A DNA stretch of 64,000 nucleotides from Bimastos eiseni. Lineage: Eukaryota; Annelida; Clitellata; Crassiclitellata; Lumbricidae. Location of the stretch: the NCBI GenBank assembly GCA_959347315.1, contig OY365813.1, forward strand, positions 18,584,358-18,648,357, read 5' to 3'. The notes below the pieces were generated by a model, which ran no database searches, was not told the origin of the DNA, and saw only the letters and a program-made list of their open reading frames with translations. A program made the translations under genes and the position numbers. This document shows positions 24,901 through 34,178 of the stretch, in pieces (position 1 is the stretch's first letter; each line of letters opens with the position of its first letter).

Positions 24901-27900
24901 AGGTCTACGTGTATTTTAAAGCGTTATAGCCCAAGGCTTCTGCACTCAAGCGTACAATAGGCCTAGTCACCCCAGCCACCTCTCATCTGAAGTTCTCCAA
25001 CCGAGCCATATCCAACGCCACACCACGTCTCTGGAACGATCTGCCTCCTGAATTCCGTACATTTTAGTTCCTTCACCATCACCGCCTGTCGTCCAACATC
25101 CTCTGTTCCAAGCTCCCCTGTCCATCACCCCGGGCTTTCCACTCTAAACTTAAGTCTCACCTTTCCAAGAATTCTTACCCAGACTCCTTACTTCAGAGGC
25201 GCCGATCTCGTTTGACAGGTGGGGGACACCCAATGAGAGGGGTATGAAATGTGGGGGGGACACACATATAATATGTCCCTCTCTGTAAAAGGTGGGGGGA
25301 CTTTACCCCCTCAACCCCCCCCCCCGGATCTCCGCCTCTGCCTTACTTGACATTCCTCCTATCAATCCTCGACCAAAACTACACCCTCCGCAGACCTCCA
25401 GGAAATCGGACTATACTCTACCACTGATTTGATGCAGCGTTCGTGAATAAGCTGGTGCCCTGCGCTTGGCTTTCAAGTGGCGCTTTAGAAATTTGGAAAT
25501 TACGATTACGATAGCATAATTTCATCATTGTTATCAATCCTGGGTCTAGTGTTTTTGATCGGAAAGGCCTTGCGACTTACCCAATCACTAGTAACCTACA
25601 TCAAATCTTAGAGGTTGAGACGAGCTCAGCCATGCCTGGAAAGCATGTTCGTGTGCGGCGTTCAAGACATCGCCACATTATTCAGGCCTAATATTTAAAT
25701 AACAGCCGATGCCACGAATGGTAGATAAGATATTTAGACTGGGCTCAAGATAAGACAGTTTGAAAACACGGCTAAGCTCCACGCTGTGTCAGGAAAGACG
25801 GAGGCACATCAACTTAAGAGTCGACATATAACATTTCTAGCACAAGAGTTTATTGTGCAAATGAAAGATTGCGCAAAGCCGAGACCCGTTCACAGTTTTT
25901 TGAGAACTTCCAAATATTTGAAAAACTATATGTGCATTGCTCTTACTGAATAGATGTGTCTAGTTTGACAAATTCTTTTAATATTCTAGACTAAATTTAA
26001 AACTTTTTCTGCAAAATTATAAATGAAAATAAGAATAAAAATTAAATATATTATTTCAAAATACATATAATTATAGGCTACAGCTTTGTAGGTTTTCGTT
26101 TGGTTTCGTTAAATGTAGGCCTTCATTGGAGAAGATGATAGGCCTACATGCCAAATTAAAAAACACAACTTTACGAATTGAAAATAAAAGGCCACATTAT
26201 TAATAGATGGCCCATACCTTAATTAACAGATAGTCTGCTTGAGTTTGTACGTTATAAAATAGTAGCCAATATTGTACTACACTTTCAATTTCTAAGCTTG
26301 ATATTTCAACAGTATTGAAGATATCCTATTATAACTAAGCGTAGCCTTTGAAACAAACCATATGTGCGCACTGCCCAATAAACTCATCCTAGACCCACGC
26401 GTGTACAGCCCTATAAACCGATCAACAGCCCACGCGCGCACAGCCCTATACCGATCAACAGCCCACACGCGCACCGAACAATAAACCGTTCGGCAGATCC
26501 ACGGGCGCACTGCCGCATCAACCGATCAACAGACGCACGCGCGCACTGCCGCATCAACTGATCAACAGACACGCGCGCTAGCCACCCAATAAACAGAACA
26601 ACAGACTCAGGCGCGCACCGCCCACTAAACCCATCAGCAGACCTACGCGTGCACGGCCCAAAACACCGATAAACAGACTCACGTGCGCACGTTCCAATAA
26701 ACCGAAACACCGACCCACGCGCGCACCTACCGACAAACCATCAACAGGCACACGCACGCACCGCCCAATGAACCGAGCAGCAGACCCACGAGCGAACCGT
26801 CCAATAAACCGATCAACAGACCCACGCGTACATAGCCGCATCAACCGATCAACAGACACACGCGCTCACCGCCACATCAACAGATGAACAGACCCTCGCG
26901 CGCACAGCCGTACCAACTGATCAACAGACACACACGCGCACAGCCGCATCAATCGATCAACAGACACACGCGCCATAGACAGTTCCACCACCTACGCATC
27001 TACAAATTGACTACTGTCCGAAGTCAAGGCGTTACTTTGACCATTGATCACGCTATAACCATAGGAACTCCGTCACTGACTTCACCTTGCCGGTGCCAGG
27101 TCCAAGCCTGGATAAATGATTTCTGTTATCACACAGCGTCGTTGAAGTTACTACTACTACTTCAAACAATAGTCATATAATTTATGAGGAATAAACAAGG
27201 GAACAATGAACTTCCTGTTGAATGAAATCTCTAGCTAAAATCCGTAGGGACTATCATCATGTCACATAATGAAGAGAGTGAGTTATAATTGTCCTTTTAA
27301 ATATCTTTATATACTTCTCATTGTCCGAGATCATTTCTAAAACAGGCATATGGTTAATATAGAATCAAACTGCATATGATTAAAGGTTTTAGTTCGTTGT
27401 AATTTCTCAGGAATGCCGGCTCAGAGGAATGTGCTGAGCTATGATTGTTGTCCGGAACAATACATTGACGTAACGTTCACGGTCCACATACGACGTCGAA
27501 CCCTCTACTATGGATTCAACCTCATCATACCCTGCGTACTCATCTCGTCCATGGCGCTTCTCGCTTTCACGCTGCCACCAGACGCTGGGGAAAAAATCTC
27601 TCTAGGTAAACACGTTTACCATAGCCTACCATCACAGCATTAGCCCATGAATAGCTATTGGGGAATCGTAATAACAAAATTTTTGATAACGTATGGTAAT
27701 AATAAATGTTTTATTTATTTACAAACTGACCGCAATGCAGCACGATTACATTACAAGTACAGTACGAACACATAATGACAAGTTATTACAGGAGTCGAAT
27801 TTAGCTGTTGACAGCCATGCAAGGCGTCAATTACGTTATACATAGCATTTAACCAACGCCAAGAGATGGAAGAACTAGTAGACCTTACGAGGGGTTAATG

Positions 27901-30900
27901 GCGATTCTGCTAAACTAAAGGCTTCCATTAAAAGCATTCAAACGTGACGATTCTTCTAAAGTCGTTGGCAAAATCATTGAGTGTTAAAGTCATTCAGGTG
28001 TAATAATTGTTCTACAATATTTAGTTAAAATCAGTTAGGTGTGACAATTCTTCTAAGGTATTTTTAGAAACTCATTCGGATGTAACAATTCTTCTTAATT
28101 CATCCCTTAAAATCATTCAGGCGTGACAATTCTTCTAAACTCATTCAGGTGTGACAATCCTTCTGTCGCTGACGGTCTTTCTCCTGCTCGTCGCAGAAAC
28201 GATGCCACCGACCTCCGACGCCGTTCCACTGATAGGTTAGAGCTCTTAATACTTCCGCACGGTGCGTTTTTATAGCGCATATGTTTGCCGTCACGCCACG
28301 GACAGCGACTCAGCGAAGAGAAATTTATCATAATAAATAATTTCAATGTTTTTGGAGCCACATTGATTACGATCACGAGTTTAAACATTCATAAAAATAA
28401 AATAATAAGGCCTGTACCAATAATTTATCTTAGGACTATATAAAATTAATCTTATCGTTGTTGTCACGAGCTTTTTCATAGGTTTGTTGCTATGGCGACC
28501 GGTTGGAAGATATTTTATGTACACAAACCTGTATTTTGAGGCTTTGCGCTCTGTCAACTTAGCGTTCAGAGGCACGTTCAAACATACCACCGGGATCGAC
28601 GATTATAGAACTGTCAGTCTGACAGTATTTTTGAAAAGCGCAGTAGGACTGTTGTACGTGCAAGTGCGCTGAGCCGCTGATGATGATGATAATAATAATA
28701 ACAATAACAACAACAATAATAATAACAATAGTAGTAATAATAATTTCTGAGCTGAAGAAATAAACTTTTGTTCAAATCGCTATAGAAACCTTCGGTCCCC
28801 TCAACTATAGTGAGGGCCTCGCCTTTTTTTCCGAGACTGGACGCCGACTTTCAACTACTACCGGTGACACCCGAGAGACAAACTTCCTTTTCCAGAACTT
28901 GTCGGCATTGATCCAATGTTTAAATGCGTTGGCTTTTCGGGGCACTTTGTCAAGATTACAATCCACTGACAAACGGCGACCCAGATGGCCTGATGACAGA
29001 TCCGTTGGCAATGCCAATGATGAATAATACCATATGTGACATAATAATAATAATAACAACAGTAATAATAATAACAATTATAATAATAATAATAACAATA
29101 CCAATAATAACAATAACAATACCAATAATAATAACAATAATAAATAATAATAATAATAGACTTAAGATTGATGCACGTGGTGCATTTGTGAGGCTTGTTG
29201 GTTAAATTCTGCAATTACGTAATAACACAGACAATTAACGCCGCCCTCCTCCCTTAATTAGTCTGGATCTGGAGTGGCAATACGCAAAATAACGTTAGGG
29301 GAGTGACAACGCTAGAACTTTACGCTGCAACATCTTCTGGCTTCAGTGACCGCTGTCGCCCATCTCAATGGACAGCTTTATAAATGGTATTGGGAGACTT
29401 TGACAATTGCTGTAATGTGCAAAGCAAATTTCTGTCGACGGCAACGGCCACTGTTATCATAAGCTGTCGTTAAACTCTCGATCCATTCGATTCCATTTGA
29501 CTGAATATTTGAAGAAAAGAATATTTAGGGACATCTTATGACAGCAAAGGTCTTTGACGTCTTACCATGTTGTTGACTCTTGTGTTTGATACATTTTAGG
29601 GGCCTACCTGTCCCTTTGGTTTCGTCAATCTGGCAAGGGCCTTTCGAGTTGTTTTCATTCTCACTATCAGACATAGGGCTCCTTGGTCTTACGGTTTCTT
29701 TATTCTTCGTTATCTACAACACTACTAGGCATATTTACATTAATATGGGTTGTTTTTTTAAATTATTTTTTTATTTTTTGTGTTTTTCTTTAGACTACAC
29801 ATGTAATTAGTTATATACGCAAACTATTTACACAATGTTATGCAATATCAAGTTTGGAAGCATTTCTATATGTGCATATATATTTTTATATTTATGTAAT
29901 GCTGTATAAGTAGATGTAGATTTAATAAACATACTGATTTGGTCGAATAGGAGGCGATTGATGCGTTCTATAGAATCTTACCATTGGTGATCTCACCAAT
30001 GATTCTTACCACCTCTTTCTGCAGACCTGTTATCTGGATGCTGCTTTTTATGGTGCAGTCGATTCCGAGTTCTTGGAGCTTGTTGCGTATGCATCGGCTG
30101 ATGTTATTCGGTGACAGTGACTGAATGTTTTTATTAAGTCTAGGTATAAATATATCTGCTTTCATTAGTAGTGAAGGTGTCGTGAGTGATCGGGCAAAGC
30201 GATCAGTTTTATTGTGCACGTAATAGTTTACACCTTACACAGTGTGTGAACAGTAATTTCCCTGGTTTATATTATTTTATTGCTTAGTTGTTTCTTATTT
30301 ATAGGAATGTACTTTGCGTGTATCATGTTGATGTGTTCCCTATCGGTCGTCTTCACTGTGCTAGTTCTAAACTATCACCACAGAGGGCCAGACACTCATC
30401 AAATGCCTCGGCTGGTATGTATTTGTATACATGCGTATATTATTATACGCCCTTATCACTGGGTTCCTAACTGATATAATAATGGACGAAGGCTTCTTCC
30501 ATTATTATATCAGCTTCAAGGAGGGTGGTGTTAGTCATCTTTGTCGGAGCACAGTGGGGGCTAAACATTATTAGGCTACAACGTAGGTTGCCAATATAAA
30601 GTTAGACCCCTGGTTTATGGATCATCACCTCTGTGTAAATATATGCTACCCATTAAATTATCTGATAATTCTTTATACGGTATAACAAATATTCTGAATT
30701 AACTTCGTCAACGCTTGCCTTCTCGCAGTGCCTTTCCCAAGCCTGGATAAAGGATAAGGGCGACGCCAATGATATTTGTTATCATCACAGTGTCGTTAAA
30801 CTGAACCACTAGGCCTACTACTACTAAGCCATGGTAAGGACTGTTCTAAAAAAAATTTGCCATATAGCTCTAACTGAATGCAGCAGAATAGCAGCAAATT

Positions 30901-32057
30901 GTATTTTTGCAATCCTTGATTCGTGAAGGCACCTATTTAAACTCCTCCATTGTTCGCTCTATAAAAGTGCCAACGCCACGTCTAAATTAAGGAGGAGGGC
31001 GACGCAATTACATACTTGTTATTATAGGCCGCATACAGTCAAACTGAAACTATAGGGTACTGCTACTATTTTCTGAATTAAATTCGACGAATGTATGCAT
31101 TATGTATTTACGCATAAATGCAGCATACGAACAGCGATAGCTGTTCAAAAATGATTTCTGTCAACGTCTAACGTCGTTGTTGTCATACGATGTCGTTAGA
31201 CTTTGGATCCGTCAATAACATGCGGCCAGTCCTAGTGCCGGAGCCTATAGCGAACCCGCAAGCTGTTTTCCACAGCGGCACATCACACGCTCTTACCGAT
31301 GAGGCTAACTCTGTACTGCTTGCACTTTGGCAGTGCTAGTTCAAAGTTTAGATAGGCTGAGGGCATCAGAATCATAGCTGCGTCACATGAGCCTCTATAG
31401 AAGTGACGTAGGGATGCTTACGTAGATCACGTTTCAAATGGTCGTTTGAAGTAATTTCTGTTAATCGTTGCTCAGGTGAGAATTGGGATCTGCCAGTGGT
31501 TGGCCAGACTCCTACGGATGGAGAGACCTGGTCAGCCTTTGGCCACCATTCACCAACTATCGAAGAAGGCATCTCTATCTCGGCGAGATGCCTCGCTTCA
31601 TGCCAAGTCGTCGTTCAGAGGGTCTAAACCCCCGAACGCAAGCGACGCAGACGAAAGGAGCACGCGCTACCCCAACCACAACATCTGGACGTCCAATTCC
31701 CGCGTGGCACAGGAACTGTCCCACTGCCACCCTCATAGCAACGTCCTCCTGCTAGAACATCCGAGGTTCCTCCAGGCAGGGCCGCAGACAACGCCCGAGC
31801 CCCAAGCTGACCATCATCACCCGACGGACTCCACCACTCACGGTAGTCACCGATGCTCCCTGCTTAAGGAGATCCTAAGGGAACTGCAGAAGGTCAACGA
31901 GAAAGTTCGAAGGGACGAGGAGTCACAGGATGTCTGTAACGATTGGAAGTTCGCTGCTATGGTAATCGATAGACTATGTCTTATCGTCTTCACGATTTTC
32001 ACGTTCATATCGACGTTCGCCATTTTGTTTTCTGCGCCTCATTTTACGGTCGGATGA
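21832..32057 (+). CDS. nicotinic acetylcholine receptor alpha-type subunit (CHRNA7-like), six 3' exons
   Basis: This gene encodes a subunit of a pentameric acetylcholine-gated cation channel of the plasma membrane. Exons: 21832-21941, 22639-22892, 27411-27605, 28149-28235, 30305-30414 and 31476-32057. All junctions are GT/AG and the phases run 0-2-1-1-1-0 without a break. Seen in order: the WKPDILMYN strand, a 13-residue Cys-loop ([15 protein letters not shown]), the SWTYD loop, vicinal cysteines in [13 protein letters not shown] (loop C, the mark of an alpha subunit), M1, GEKISLG followed by M2 with [14 protein letters not shown]3, a loop of roughly 120 residues, M4, and the stop. Exon sizes of 110, 195, 87 and 110 bases match the vertebrate alpha7 layout as I remember it. 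GEK before M2 predicts cation selectivity. The six exons give 1338 bases. Residues for the signal peptide and first strands are missing here (see 3713-3773 and the gap). It is convergent with PGAP1. The exact subunit class is an inference. Confidence 0.95.
22639..22892 (+). CDS. nAChR exon: Cys-loop and loop B
   Basis: The 254-base exon carries [12 protein letters not shown], the Cys-loop [15 protein letters not shown], and [14 protein letters not shown] (loop B tryptophan). It ends at GEWELIG with the donor GTGAGG. It combines what are two exons in vertebrate alpha7. A run of TTCATGGTTATGGTCATG-type repeats lies just upstream and leaves a short, unusual pyrimidine tract before the CTACAG acceptor. 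Confidence 0.95.
22935..23360 (+). mobile_element. SINE tail and LINE reverse-transcriptase fragment
   Basis: The first part is an inverted tail (AATTTATAAAGCGCC). From about 23180 the frame reads [16 protein letters not shown], the A-motif of reverse transcriptase with its first catalytic Asp. It ends without the YxDD motif, so it is a dead fragment in the receptor intron. Confidence 0.7.
24278..24479. repeat. 202-base direct repeat, copy 1
   Basis: Starts AGGGGCACACATGTTTCATT and ends GCACTCAAGTGTACAA. The same length recurs at 24756-24957 with only two or three differences. Spacing between copies is 276 bases. Confidence 0.95.
24485..24690. repeat. dispersed unit B, copy 1
   Basis: TTTTTGATCGGAAAGGCCTT, then GAGCTCAGCCATGCCTGG and CCACATTATTCAGGCC. 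It recurs at 25510-25708 with roughly one base in ten changed. No reading frame. Confidence 0.85.
24756..24957. repeat. 202-base direct repeat, copy 2
   Basis: Nearly identical to 24278-24479. It is followed at once by a LINE fragment that separates it from a diverged copy (25510-25708) of the sequence that follows copy 1. Confidence 0.95.
24958..25509 (+). mobile_element. 5'-truncated LINE with a MITE inside
   Basis: The frame reads [17 protein letters not shown] and, after a frameshift, [20 protein letters not shown], the C-terminus of a CR1/L2-like ORF2. The 3' end is AATAAGCTGGTGCCCTGCGC, then GTGGCGCTTTAGAAATTTGG and an ATTACGATTACGAT tail. Interrupted at 25194-25340. Confidence 0.85.
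25194..25340. mobile_element. hAT-type MITE with perfect 8-base target duplication
   Basis: Termini CAGAGGCGCCGATC and GATCTCCGCCTCTG are inverted repeats. CCTTACTT flanks both sides (25186-25193 and 25341-25348). The interior is G-run/C-run rich (GGTGGGGGGAC, TACCCCCTC). 147 bases, non-coding. Confidence 0.9.
25510..25708. repeat. dispersed unit B, copy 2
   Basis: Diverged copy of 24485-24690; contains GTTCGTGTGCGGCGTTC where copy 1 has GTTGCGGCGTTC. Confidence 0.85.
26390..26980. repeat. 36-base minisatellite, about 16 copies, CGCGCGCAC-rich
   Basis: Unit CGATCAACAGACNCACGCGC, then GCACNGCCGCATCAAC; most copies are 36 bases. Because 36 is divisible by three, long minus-strand frames with a 12-residue period ([12 protein letters not shown]) appear. 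These are not taken as a gene. Confidence 0.93.
27060..27172 (+). mobile_element. copy of the GAGGGCGACG short interspersed repeat
   Basis: Degenerate: TGCCAGGTCCAAGCCTGG, then TGTTATCACACAGCGTCG and a (CTA)n tail, in the intron before the loop C exon. Confidence 0.5.
27411..27605 (+). CDS. nAChR exon: loop C and M1
   Basis: The 195-base exon encodes the vicinal-cysteine loop ([20 protein letters not shown]), then M1 ([20 protein letters not shown]), and stops at GEKISLG, the cytoplasmic end of M2. It starts and ends in phase 1, with donor GTAAAC. The adjacent cysteines show this is an agonist-binding alpha subunit. Confidence 0.96.
27713..27905 (-). mobile_element. SINE body related to 50085-50280
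   Basis: ATAATGACAAGTTATTACAGGAG-type start (20 bases shared in part), GAATTTAGCTGTTGACAGCC and CATGCAAGGCGTC. The tRNA-like head is decayed. Confidence 0.55.
27934..28140 (+). repeat. tandem decoys of the M2 exon splice acceptor
   Basis: Five degenerate copies of CATTCAGGTGTGACAATTCT start at 27935, 27991, 28032, 28073 and 28114; the real acceptor copy is at 28142. Each repeats the acceptor AG and the first codons (G-V-T-I-L-L) of the M2 exon. Spacings are 56, 41, 41, 41 and 28 bases. Confidence 0.85.
28149..28235 (+). CDS. nAChR exon: M2 pore helix
   Basis: The 87-base exon encodes [16 protein letters not shown], then [12 protein letters not shown], the channel-lining helix and the M2-M3 linker. 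The acceptor is TCATTCAG, and five degenerate copies of the acceptor plus the first exon codons precede it (see the repeat at 27934-28140). The donor is GTTAGA. Confidence 0.94.
28676..28745. repeat. AAT/AAC-rich simple repeat
   Basis: (ATGATG)(AATAAC)n; a similar tract lies at 29040-29158. Confidence 0.9.
29968..30219 (-). other. 83-codon open frame inside receptor intron, unrecognised
   Basis: It starts [20 protein letters not shown] and ends [17 protein letters not shown]. The composition (mixed charged and aliphatic residues, no low complexity) looks more protein-like than its surroundings. No introns, motifs or neighbours indicate a role; a decayed retroelement ORF is the simplest idea. 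Confidence 0.2.
30305..30414 (+). CDS. nAChR exon: M3
   Basis: The 110-base exon encodes [20 protein letters not shown], then [17 protein letters not shown], which is M3 and the start of the intracellular loop. It enters in phase 1 and leaves in phase 0 at a GTATGT donor. NYHHRxPDTHxM is characteristic of alpha7-like receptors of invertebrates. Confidence 0.95.
30725..30815 (+). mobile_element. copy of the GAGGGCGACG short interspersed repeat
   Basis: CAAGCCTGGATAAAGGATAA, then GGGCGACGCCAATG, TGTTATCATCACAGTGTCGT and a CTACTACTAC tail. Confidence 0.7.
30965..31060 (+). mobile_element. copy of the GAGGGCGACG short interspersed repeat
   Basis: AAGTGCCAACGCCACG, then GGAGGAGGGCGACGCAATTA, with CAAACTGAAAC at the end. 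Only 150 bases from the copy at 30725. Confidence 0.65.
31225..31315 (-). mobile_element. tRNA-derived SINE head
   Basis: Minus strand: GTTAGCCTCATCGGTAAGAG (box A-like) and GCGGGTTCGC (box B-like) 40 bases on. It lies 160 bases before the last receptor exon. Confidence 0.5.
31476..32057 (+). CDS. nAChR last exon: intracellular loop, M4, stop
   Basis: The 582-base exon opens [19 protein letters not shown]. It then has a low-complexity Ser/His/Pro-rich cytoplasmic loop, an amphipathic helix ([20 protein letters not shown]), the [21 protein letters not shown]4 segment, and the end SAPHFTVG with stop TGA at 32055. The C-terminus stops shortly after M4, as in the family. The loop is probably where trafficking signals lie, but no specific motif was recognised. 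Confidence 0.95.
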   Translation: MRIGICQWLARLLRMERPGQPLATIHQLSKKASLSRRDASLHAKSSFRGSKPPNASDADERSTRYPNHNIWTSNSRVAQELSHCHPHSNVLLLEHPRFLQAGPQTTPEPQADHHHPTDSTTHGSHRCSLLKEILRELQKVNEKVRRDEESQDVCNDWKFAAMVIDRLCLIVFTIFTFISTFAILFSAPHFTVG

Positions 32058-33651
32058 TATATGACGAGGAAGATGAAGCGTACACCCGGTGTGGCTATAC
32101 TGCTACCCCTAACGACGCCGTGTCATAAATAAGCTGATCTGCGTCACCCTCCTTGTCTACTCTGGCTAATGTCTGACACTACCGCAAATTCGGAAAGTGC
32201 ACTGAAAAGTAGGCATGTCTTAATTTAATATCTTGCGTCGTCCACCTATTTTATCGAAGCTCGGGACTAGCATCATCAGAGTAAAGATATTGACGGAACT
32301 GAAACAGCGGGCACCATCAGGTGCTTGGATAATCGGTAGCTTACAAACCACCAGTTGATGCAATCGCTACTTCTCCTCGCCCGCTGGACTTGGTGATTGG
32401 TGAAGCCTCCCCTGATCATCTGGAAACTGAACTCTGTGGCGAACGGGTAGTCCAAAGGTCATTGGACTACTCGTTGGACAAGATGGAGGAAAGGGAGGTT
32501 GAGAGAAAATTTGCCCTCAACCTGCCTTGTTTTCATTATGCCCTTAACCTCCTCCCTTTTCTTTATTTTGCCTTCAACTTCCTTTCCCTCCATTTTCAAA
32601 ATTAGGCTACTAGCCACATTTAAAAAAAATATGCATTGCACAACAGACCGGGTTTTTCCGTATCTTATGACATAACAAAAATGTTTTGTCACGAGACTAT
32701 GATCATTGTCCAAGACCTGTCATTGGAAATGCATTAGGTGGGCTTAATCAGTCAAAATCATTGATGTGATAAATATTCCAGTTAAAGTATACTCGTTATA
32801 TATTCGGGCCCTGAAATTTCTTAAGCCTGACAATTGACAATAACTCTGGATCTATCAATCCTCGTCTGGTTTCTTAGCTATAAATCTGTCAAATAAGTGT
32901 TTTTAACTAACCGTTTTCAACACGTTGTTTACTTAACAACCTAATATTCTAAGTTCTGCCCATTCTATAGTCTCCTTGACCTACGGAATGCAAATCATTT
33001 CATCGCCAAGGCTATCCGCCTATATGTCGGTTCAGCGATTTCCTACATCGACTTTTCCTTTCGCTGAGCGTCACCTTTTGAAGTTAATGCTAACACTGCC
33101 ACCAAAAACAAAATGGCCGACACAAAGTACGATACACGATACACTGAGACCATTGCATACAACACCATCAACACCGAAGTAATGTGGCAGAACCACGCGA
33201 CGTTGACAGTCATCAAGTTCCTGTGAAAGAGACACCACACTATTCCCATTAAGCATCTGGAATATTCTCCTCTTCTTCTTCACCCAACAATTCATCAGTT
33301 AATCAATCAATCTGTGTCAGTTTGAAATTAAACAAATTAAACGATAATTATAAAATTATTATCATACAGCTCCCCCTCTGAGGTGCTGTATAATCATAGA
33401 TGGAGACTTGGTCTTACATCTGGGAGACAGATGGGAAAATAATCCGGTTTGGGTGGACAGGTAAGAAAAAAATTTCGATGAACAGTGTAAAGCACTGTAG
33501 AAATTGATAATGCCAATGAAAATATTTCTGAAATATTTTGGAGGGGATATCTCCTCAAGGTGAAATGTTGGAGGAAACCGTCCCCTCCTGTCCCCCTCTA
33601 AGTTGCCACCCCTGTATATAATAAGCTTCTAACTCTGCGGAAAAAGCAGTC
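32058..33651. other. tail-to-tail intergenic region
   Basis: It separates the receptor stop from the PGAP1 stop. It holds a short interspersed repeat copy (32115-32200), an imperfect inverted repeat of GGAGGAAAGGGAGGTTGAG type at 32480-32600, and a C-run repeat end (CCCCTCTAAGTTGCCACCCC) near 33590. No gene was seen. Confidence 0.7.
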
Positions 33652-33809
33652 TTAAGCCTTAAGGAACCAATAGATCGGTGAGGGAAGGGCCAGAGAGAAA
33701 ATGTGCACTCCCAGAAGAAGCCAGTTCCACGTCACTAAGGCAATAACACAAAGTGTTTTCATGCACAGCAGCTGTACAAGCAAAAATGGGCCAGCAAGAG
33801 GTAACATCA
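33652..33809 (-). CDS. PGAP1: PGAP1 last exon, C-terminal membrane segments
   Basis: Read in the frame set by a GTGATC donor at 34289, it gives VMLPLAGPFLLVQLLCMKTL and further hydrophobic sequence ending IYWFLKA then TAA. The other open frame here (SDVTSCWPIF...) is not hydrophobic and does not resemble the family. The acceptor (AAATCAAG) and the upstream donor are both weak, so the junction needs a transcript. Confidence 0.68.
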
Positions 33810-34136
33810 CTTGATTTTGGAACATTCAAAAACCAAGCCAACTATAGTCTATTCACAAGAATGCAATGCTAAACTGCAACATCTGTAGCAACATTCATTG
33901 TAATGCCTAAGCAGGACCAAATTAAAAAATGTGGTGGCCGTGTTCAGCAGACTTAATACATTATTATTATTCATAGTATTTTATATAGCACCCCTTCAAG
34001 TTTACCTACTCATATATGCAGGTATGCAGGTATCTACATATATCAGTACATATGTATACATTTATGACATGTATGCATGCATGTATGTATGCACGCACAT
34101 ATGTATATAAGTACCCATTTACATAACTAAGACTAC

Positions 34137-34178
<42 letters not shown>

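Noticed and set aside
26411..26859. Minus-strand frames with a 12-residue repeat ([12 protein letters not shown])
   Set aside because: Produced by a 36-base minisatellite; no start context, splice sites or unique sequence.
33390..33625. A second hAT-type MITE ending CTAAGTTGCCACCCCTG
   Set aside because: One terminus-like end is visible, but no matching inverted left end or target duplication was found.
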